Translations under genes and position numbers: made by a program
From: a bacterium
Lineage (GTDB): Bacteria > JAUVQV01 > DATDCY01
DNA length: 20,279 nucleotides
Reading direction: 5' to 3'
NCBI GenBank assembly: GCA_036524115.1
Contig: DATDCY010000131.1
Coordinates: 1-20,279 of the forward strand
The notes under the pieces: generated by a model
Seen by the model: only the letters and a program-made list of their open reading frames with translations
The model's database searches: none
Told to the model about the DNA's origin: nothing
In this document: positions 15,757 to 20,279 of the stretch, piece after piece
Layout: every line of letters starts with the position of its first letter
How positions within the stretch are numbered: position 1 is the stretch's first letter

Positions 15757-15815
15757 ATACAGACTGCCGTCCGGCAAGAGCGGCCGGCGACGATCATGGG
15801 AGCCGAGAGATAGCG

Positions 15816-16133
15816 GTGGCAAAGCTCAATTGTTGGGAGTTCACGAAGTGCGGCCGGGAGCCGGGAGGCGTCAATGCCGCGGCGCAGGGCGTCTGCCCGG
15901 CCGCGTCGGAAAACGCCCTCGACGGAGTGCATGGCGGCGTGAATTCGGGCCGCGCCTGCTGGGTGCTCGCGGGGACCTTCTGTGGCGGCGAAGTCGTGGG
16001 CAGCGCCGCGAAGAAGATCGCTTCCTGCAAGGAATGCGCGTTCTACAAGCTCGTCATGGCGGAGGAGGGCGAGTCGGCGCTCCCCACCACAAGCCTGATT
16101 CGCCGGCTGAACTGCGCCGGGAGGTTGGACTGA
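15816..16133 (+). CDS. Two-CW domain Cys-rich small protein
   Basis: This 105-residue protein has two CW pairs (C6-W7 and C48-W49) and further cysteines at 12, 27, 56, 71, 74 and 100. Characteristic blocks are NCWEFTKCGREPGG, GVCPAA, HGGVNSGRACWVLAGTFCGG and CKECAFYKLV, which define the two-CW domain of anaerobic and redox-active bacteria. The cysteine spacing suggests a metal or Fe-S site, or redox thiols, but the function is not established. The start is a GTG at 15816, giving the typical MAKLNCWEF opening; an earlier in-frame GTG at 15747 lies inside the predicted promoter. It sits 108 nt upstream of hdrC on the same strand. The hdr genes have their own promoter, so co-expression is possible but not required. 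Confidence 0.85.
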   Translation: MAKLNCWEFTKCGREPGGVNAAAQGVCPAASENALDGVHGGVNSGRACWVLAGTFCGGEVVGSAAKKIASCKECAFYKLVMAEEGESALPTTSLIRRLNCAGRLD

Positions 16134-16173
16134 CGTGGCTTATTCCTTCGATTTCTATAATGTTTTTTGTTTC

Positions 16174-16202
16174 TTGACAGACCAAGGCGACTTCCCGAAA
16201 AT
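16174..16202 (+). promoter_or_regulatory. Strong sigma70-like promoter of hdrCBA with AT-rich upstream element
   Basis: TTGACA (16174-16179, perfect) and GAAAAT (16197-16202, 4/6) are separated by exactly 17 bp. An AT-rich tract at 16151-16173, with six T in a row at 16163-16168, abuts the -35 and looks like an UP element; it stands out in this GC-rich DNA. Transcription would begin near 16209, about 33 nt before hdrC. CTTCCC (16191-16196) and GGGAAG (16218-16223) flank the -10/start as an inverted repeat, and ATCG-GT-CGAT (16205-16214) sits at the start point. Either could be an operator. Confidence 0.6.
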
Positions 16203-16241
16203 CCATCGGTCGATCCTGGGAAGACCGCCGGGAGGGGAGAG

Positions 16242-16835
16242 ATGCCAGCTGGAGCATTGAAGCTCAGTTCCGCTCAGTCCCTCGCGCAGGAAGTCGCCCG
16301 CCGCTCGGGCCAGAATCTTCTCGCCTGCTATCAGTGCCGTCGGTGCGCCGCCGGCTGTCCGGTCGGGAAGGAGAGCGGCGTCACGCCGGACCGCCTGATC
16401 CGGATGCTCCTGCTCGGCGACGAGCAGGGGGCGCTGGACAACCTGCTGGTCTGGAAGTGCCTCGCCTGCTACACCTGCGGCACGCGCTGCCCGAACGACA
16501 TCCAGACCGCGCGGATCACCGAGGTCCTCAAGCAGATCTCGAAGGCGCAGCACCGCGAGCCGCTGCTGCCGCGGGTTGCCGCCTTCCACGGCGCCTTCGT
16601 CAAGGCGGCGGGGCAGGCGGGGCGCTTCAACGAGCTGGTCGGCATGGGGATGTACGAGGCGCAGGTCGCCGCCGGCGAGCTGAAACGAACCGGCCTCAAG
16701 GGCGTCATAGCGGAACTGAAAGGCCAGGCGAAACTGGGCCAGGCGATGATGAAGAAGAAGCGGATGCACGTGAAGTACGAGACGGTGAAGAACAAGGGCG
16801 AGATCAAGGCCCTCTATCGGAAAGCGGGGCGGTGA
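16242..16835 (+). CDS. hdrC: Heterodisulfide reductase-like subunit C (HdrC), two [4Fe-4S]
   Basis: This 197-residue soluble electron-transfer subunit has two classical ferredoxin motifs: C29-x2-C32-x2-C35-x3-C39-P and C73-x2-C76-x2-C79-x3-C83-P. They are set in CYQCRRCAAGCP and CLACYTCGTRCP. The length and layout match HdrC of methanogens and their bacterial relatives. In those complexes HdrC passes electrons between HdrA (flavin and Fe-S) and HdrB (catalytic clusters). The C-terminal third is basic and helical (KKKRMHVKYE), as usual for HdrC. The start at ATG 16242 has a GGAGGGGAG ribosome site directly upstream. It is the first gene of hdrCBA, with hdrB starting 2 nt after its stop. No transmembrane helices are present, unlike QmoC or DsrM, which points to a cytoplasmic complex. 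Confidence 0.95.
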   Translation: MPAGALKLSSAQSLAQEVARRSGQNLLACYQCRRCAAGCPVGKESGVTPDRLIRMLLLGDEQGALDNLLVWKCLACYTCGTRCPNDIQTARITEVLKQISKAQHREPLLPRVAAFHGAFVKAAGQAGRFNELVGMGMYEAQVAAGELKRTGLKGVIAELKGQAKLGQAMMKKKRMHVKYETVKNKGEIKALYRKAGR

Positions 16836-16837
16836 CG

Positions 16838-17731
16838 ATGGCTGCGCCGGTGAAGGCCGAGATCGCCTACTTCCCGGGCTGCTCGCTGCACGCCTCCTCC
16901 GAGCTCTACGACCGCCAGTGCAAGACGGTCCTCGCGAAGCTGGACGTCGCGCTGCGCGAGATCGCGGACTGGAACTGCTGCGGGGCGACGTCGGCCGCCA
17001 AGGTCGACGACTTCCTCGCCATCGCCCTGCCGGCCCGCAACCTCGGCATCGCCGACGCCACCGGCCTGGCGGAGATGATGATCCCCTGCTCCTCGTGCTA
17101 CAGCCGGACACTGGTCGCGCAGCGGCGCCTTGCCGCCGACCCGGCGCTGGCCGCCGAGGTCAACGCCGAGATCGGGCAGAAGGTCACCGGCAGGATCAAG
17201 GTCTCGAGCATCCTCGAGGTGCTGCTGCCGAAGGTCGCCTCGCGCGAGCTGCAGCGCAAGGTCACGAAGCCGCTCGCCGGCCTCAAGCCGGCCGCCTACT
17301 ACGGCTGCCTCCTGACCCGTTTCCCGAGCGCCGTCCCGGTCCCGGACGACGTCGAGAACCCCCAGGGCATGGAGGTCGTCTGCGCGGCGCTCGGCGCCGA
17401 GCCGGTGGAGTGGGGATACAAGACCGACTGCTGCGGGGCGTCGGCGGCGATCAACGACGCCGACCAGGCGCTGCTGCTGATGTCGCGGATCATCAAGGAC
17501 GCGGTCGCCCGCGGCGCCAACTGTTTCGTCACGACCTGCCCGATGTGCCAGCTCAACCTCGACGCCTACCAGGGGCAGGTCCGGGAGAAGCACGGCATCC
17601 GCGAGCGGCTGCCCGTCTACCTGATCACGGAACTGGTCGGGCTCGCCCTCGGCATGGGCGCGAGCGAGCTGCAGATCGACCGGCATCTCGAGGAGGCCGT
17701 TGACCTCCTGAAGAAACTGAGGTTGGCATGA
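16838..17731 (+). CDS. hdrB: Heterodisulfide reductase-like subunit B (HdrB), CCG domains
   Basis: This 297-residue protein has two CCG domains. Site 1 uses C15, C47-C48, C84 and C87 (spacings 31, 35 and 2). Site 2 uses C157, C198-C199, C234 and C237 (spacings 40, 34 and 2). These are the ligands of the noncubane [4Fe-4S] clusters that cleave heterodisulfide in methanogen HdrB, and both sets are complete, so a catalytic role is expected. Methanogen CoM-S-S-CoB is unlikely in a bacterium; candidates are another disulfide or persulfide, or an acyl-CoA-linked or other partner. The ATG at 16838 lies 2 nt after the hdrC stop. The gene's own stop overlaps the hdrA start by 4 nt (ATGA), indicating a tightly coupled operon and probably a stoichiometric complex. 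Confidence 0.96.
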   Translation: MAAPVKAEIAYFPGCSLHASSELYDRQCKTVLAKLDVALREIADWNCCGATSAAKVDDFLAIALPARNLGIADATGLAEMMIPCSSCYSRTLVAQRRLAADPALAAEVNAEIGQKVTGRIKVSSILEVLLPKVASRELQRKVTKPLAGLKPAAYYGCLLTRFPSAVPVPDDVENPQGMEVVCAALGAEPVEWGYKTDCCGASAAINDADQALLLMSRIIKDAVARGANCFVTTCPMCQLNLDAYQGQVREKHGIRERLPVYLITELVGLALGMGASELQIDRHLEEAVDLLKKLRLA

Positions 17732-20279
17732 GCGTTCTCTCATCCAGCGGCAAGCGCGGTTCCGTCCTGGTCGTCGGCGGCGGCATCGGCGGCATGCAGG
17801 CCGCCCTGGACCTCGCCGACAGCGGCTTCAAGGTCCACATGGTGCAGCGGGAGTCCTCCATCGGCGGGACGATGTCCTCGCTCGACAAGACCTTCCCGAC
17901 CGGCGACTGCGCGATGTGCATGATCTCGCCGAAGATGGTCGCCGCCGGCCGGCACCTGAACATCGAGATCCACACCCAGGCCGAGATCACGGGGCTCGAG
18001 GGCGAGGCCGGGAACTTCCTGGCGAAGGTCCGCAAGAAGTCGCGGTTCATCGACCCGTCCAAGTGCACCGGCTGCCTGGCCTGCGTCGAGAAGTGCCCCG
18101 TCGAGATGCCGAGCGAGTACGACCAGGGGCTCATCAAGCGCACGGCGATCAACCGCCGCTACGCGCAGGCGGTCCCCGGCATCGTGACGATCGACAAGGC
18201 GGGGATCTCCCCCTGTCGCGTGGACTGCCCGGCCGAGGTCAACGCCCACGCCTATGTGACGCTCACCGCCAAGGGGCGCTACCAGGAGGCCCTCGACGTC
18301 GTGCGGCGGACGAACCCCTTCCCGGCCTCCATCGGCCGGGTCTGCACGCACCCCTGCGAGAGCACCTGCCGCCGCGGGGACGTCGACGCGCCGGTCCAGA
18401 TCTGCTACCTCAAGCGCTTCCTGACCGATTGGGAGGACGCGCACGGCGGCTTCAAGGCGCCGGCGCTCCCCGCCGAGAAGCTCGAGAAGGTCGCGGTCGT
18501 CGGCTCCGGCCCGGCGGGCATGACCTGCGCGCGCGACCTGGCGCTGAAGGGCTACCGGGTCACCGTCTTCGAGAAGCTTCCCGTCGCCGGCGGCATGCTG
18601 CGCGTTTCCATTCCGGCATACCGTCTGCCGAAGGACGTCGTCCAGAAGGAGGTCGACCAGATCGCCTCCCTCGGCGTCGAGGTCAAGGTCAACCAGGCGC
18701 TCGGCAAGGACTTCACGATCGACTCGCTCCTGGCGCAGGGGTACAAGGCGGTCTTCCTGGCGCTGGGCACCCACAAGGGCCTCAAGCTGCAGATCCCGGG
18801 CGAGGACGACATCGCCGGCGTGCTGGACGCCATCACCTTCCTGCGCGAGGTCAACCTCGACAACAAGCCGGACTTCAAGGGGAAGAAGGTCGTCGTCGTC
18901 GGCGGCGGCAACGCGGCCATCGACGCCGCGCGCTCCTCGCTGAGGCTCGGCGCCGAGGTCGCGATCGCGTACCGGCGCACGCACGCCGAGATGCCCGCCA
19001 ACGCCTGGGAAATCGAGGAGGCCGAGGTCGAGGGCGTCAAGATCCAGGAGCTCGTCGCGCCGGTCCGGGTCGTCGGCAAGGACGGCAAGGTCACCGGCCT
19101 CGAAGTCCAGAAGATGCAGCTCGGCGAGCCGGACAAGAGCGGCCGGCGCCGCCCGGTGCCCGTCGAGGGCTCCAACTACGTGCTTCCCTGCGACGTCGTG
19201 ATCTCGGCGATCTCGCAGGAGCCGGACCTCGCAGGCCTCGAGAAGGAGAGCCTCAGGACCACGAAGTGGAGCACCTTCGACGCCGACCCGGTGACGCTGG
19301 CGACGAGCCGTCCGGGCGTCTTCGCTGGCGGCGACGCGGTGAGCGGGCCGAGCACCGTCGTCCAGGCGATCGGCATGGGGCGCGACGGCGCCGAGTCGAT
19401 TCACCGCTACCTGCGCGGGCTCGACATGCAGGAGAACCGCCCGAAGCTCAAGGACCGCGTGAAGTTCATCAAGGACATCGCCAAGGTCAAGCAGGCGGCG
19501 AAGGCCGAGATGCCCAAGCTGCCGCTGGCCGAGCGCCGCGGCAACTTCAACGAGGTCGAGCTGGGCTTCCCGGAGCCCGTCGCGATGCAGGAGGCCGGGC
19601 GCTGCCTCAACTGCGCCGGGTGCTGCGAGTGCTACTACTGCGTGGACGCGTGCCTCGCGAAGGCGATCGTCCACGACGCGCCGTACGAGGAGGACCTCGA
19701 GCTGAACGTCGGCGCGGTGATCCTCGCGCCGGGCCTCGAGCTCTACGATGCGAAGGTGCGCGGCGAGCTCGGCCTCGGGCGCTGGCCGAACGTCGTGACT
19801 TCGATCCAGTTCGAGCGCATCCTCTCGGCCTCGGGTCCCTCCAAGGGCGTGGTGCAGCGCCCGTCCGACGGCAAGCACCCGGTCAAGGTCGCCTGGATCC
19901 AGTGCGTCGGCTCGCGCGACCCGCACAACGCGAATCCCTGGTGCTCCTCGGTCTGCTGCATGTACGCGACCAAGCAGGCGATCATCGCCAAGGAGCACGA
20001 CGCGCGGATCGAGCCGAAGATCTTCTTCATGGAGATGCGCGCGTTCGGCAAAGACTTCGACAAGTACGTCGAGCGCGCGAAGAACGAGTACGGCGTGAAG
20101 TACCAGCGGGCGATGGTCTCCGCGATCAAGGAGGAGCCCGGCACCGGCAACCTCGTGCTGCGCCACGCGCTCGAGGACGGGACGCTCGTCGACGAGACCT
20201 TCGACATGGTCGTGCTCTCGGTGGGCTTCCAGCCGCACAAGGACGCGCTGCGGCTCGCCGAGGTCTGCGGCATCGAGGC
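17728..20279 (+). CDS. hdrA: HdrA with inserted GltD/NfnB-like FAD-NAD(P) module (3' end beyond window)
   Basis: 850 residues are visible, open at the right edge. The order is: HdrA N-terminal FAD loop VVGGGIGGMQ (15-24); TFPTGDCAMCMISPKM with C61 and C64; ferredoxin motif C113-x2-C116-x2-C119-x3-C123. Next comes an inserted glutamate-synthase-small-subunit-like module (about 155-565) with N-terminal cysteines (163, 167, 206, 210, 214), FAD loop VVGSGPAGMT (257-266), NAD(P) loop VVGGGNAAID (390-399) and closing motif VFAGGDAVSG (531-540). The HdrA core then resumes with a Cys cluster (626, 629, 632, 633, 635, 638, 642), WIQCVGSRDP and WCSSVCCMYATKQA (from 738). HdrA binds the bifurcating flavin of Hdr complexes. 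The insert would give direct NAD(P)H access, replacing the separate FlxABCD or Mvh partner (inference). The ATG overlaps the hdrB stop. Confidence 0.94.
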   Translation, partial: MSVLSSSGKRGSVLVVGGGIGGMQAALDLADSGFKVHMVQRESSIGGTMSSLDKTFPTGDCAMCMISPKMVAAGRHLNIEIHTQAEITGLEGEAGNFLAKVRKKSRFIDPSKCTGCLACVEKCPVEMPSEYDQGLIKRTAINRRYAQAVPGIVTIDKAGISPCRVDCPAEVNAHAYVTLTAKGRYQEALDVVRRTNPFPASIGRVCTHPCESTCRRGDVDAPVQICYLKRFLTDWEDAHGGFKAPALPAEKLEKVAVVGSGPAGMTCARDLALKGYRVTVFEKLPVAGGMLRVSIPAYRLPKDVVQKEVDQIASLGVEVKVNQALGKDFTIDSLLAQGYKAVFLALGTHKGLKLQIPGEDDIAGVLDAITFLREVNLDNKPDFKGKKVVVVGGGNAAIDAARSSLRLGAEVAIAYRRTHAEMPANAWEIEEAEVEGVKIQELVAPVRVVGKDGKVTGLEVQKMQLGEPDKSGRRRPVPVEGSNYVLPCDVVISAISQEPDLAGLEKESLRTTKWSTFDADPVTLATSRPGVFAGGDAVSGPSTVVQAIGMGRDGAESIHRYLRGLDMQENRPKLKDRVKFIKDIAKVKQAAKAEMPKLPLAERRGNFNEVELGFPEPVAMQEAGRCLNCAGCCECYYCVDACLAKAIVHDAPYEEDLELNVGAVILAPGLELYDAKVRGELGLGRWPNVVTSIQFERILSASGPSKGVVQRPSDGKHPVKVAWIQCVGSRDPHNANPWCSSVCCMYATKQAIIAKEHDARIEPKIFFMEMRAFGKDFDKYVERAKNEYGVKYQRAMVSAIKEEPGTGNLVLRHALEDGTLVDETFDMVVLSVGFQPHKDALRLAEVCGIE

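Noticed and set aside
15692-15815. Possible riboswitch in the leader of the two-CW gene
   Set aside because: There are two clear hairpins, but I could not match the conserved core of cobalamin, c-di-GMP, SAM, TPP or Moco riboswitches. It is left as unexplained structure.
16167-16241. 25-residue N-terminal extension of HdrC
   Set aside because: It would start inside the predicted -35 region and lacks a ribosome site, whereas ATG 16242 has GGAGGGGAG directly upstream.
17740-20238. Minus-strand open frame of 832 codons opposite hdrA
   Set aside because: The product is an Asp/Arg/Val/Leu/His-rich shadow. The plus strand has the full series of HdrA and GltD motifs in one frame.

Overview
This is a GC-rich bacterial chromosomal window with dense coding and many antisense shadow ORFs caused by codon bias. 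The Hdr-type soluble electron-transfer genes, an Isf-type iron-sulfur flavoprotein, a two-CW protein, an exported di-haem peroxidase and a NarL/NreB-type two-component system suggest a Gram-negative, at least facultatively anaerobic lineage. Desulfobacterota (former Deltaproteobacteria) is my best guess, but the sequence alone does not fix the phylum. I see no rRNA, tRNA, CRISPR array, transposase or integrase.

Layout. (1) 1-6285, minus strand: a histidine kinase and a LuxR-type response regulator overlap by 4 nt. After a 257-nt gap comes a very large exported di-haem cytochrome c peroxidase/MauG-family protein, which runs off the left edge. (2) 6542-7714, plus: a stand-alone AICAR transformylase resembling the C-terminal half of eukaryotic ATIC, followed by two perfect back-to-back hairpins. 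(3) 7952-14602, plus: two tandem paralogous exported proteins. Both have the same N-terminal domain, runs of an exact 15-residue Gly/Asn-rich repeat (6 copies in the first; 12 and 8 in the second) and a nearly identical C-terminal domain. The second protein is enlarged by internal module duplication. (4) 14651-15611, minus: an Isf-type flavoprotein, then a small eight-cysteine protein. The latter has a promoter carrying a perfect FNR/CRP-family box at the class II position. (5) 15816 to the right edge, plus: a two-CW Cys-rich protein, then hdrC-hdrB-hdrA behind a strong sigma70-like promoter. HdrA carries an inserted GltD/NfnB-like FAD/NAD(P) module and runs off the right edge.

How the parts may work together. 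Regions 4 and 5 form a redox island. HdrCBA with a built-in pyridine-nucleotide module could couple NAD(P)H, ferredoxin and a thiol/disulfide-type couple by flavin-based electron bifurcation (inference), flanked by three small Fe-S, flavin or Cys-rich proteins. Region 1 looks like a sensor pair beside an envelope haem peroxidase it may regulate. Region 3 encodes probable surface or secreted repeat proteins of unknown function. The AICAR transformylase implies that IMP cyclohydrolase activity is encoded elsewhere.
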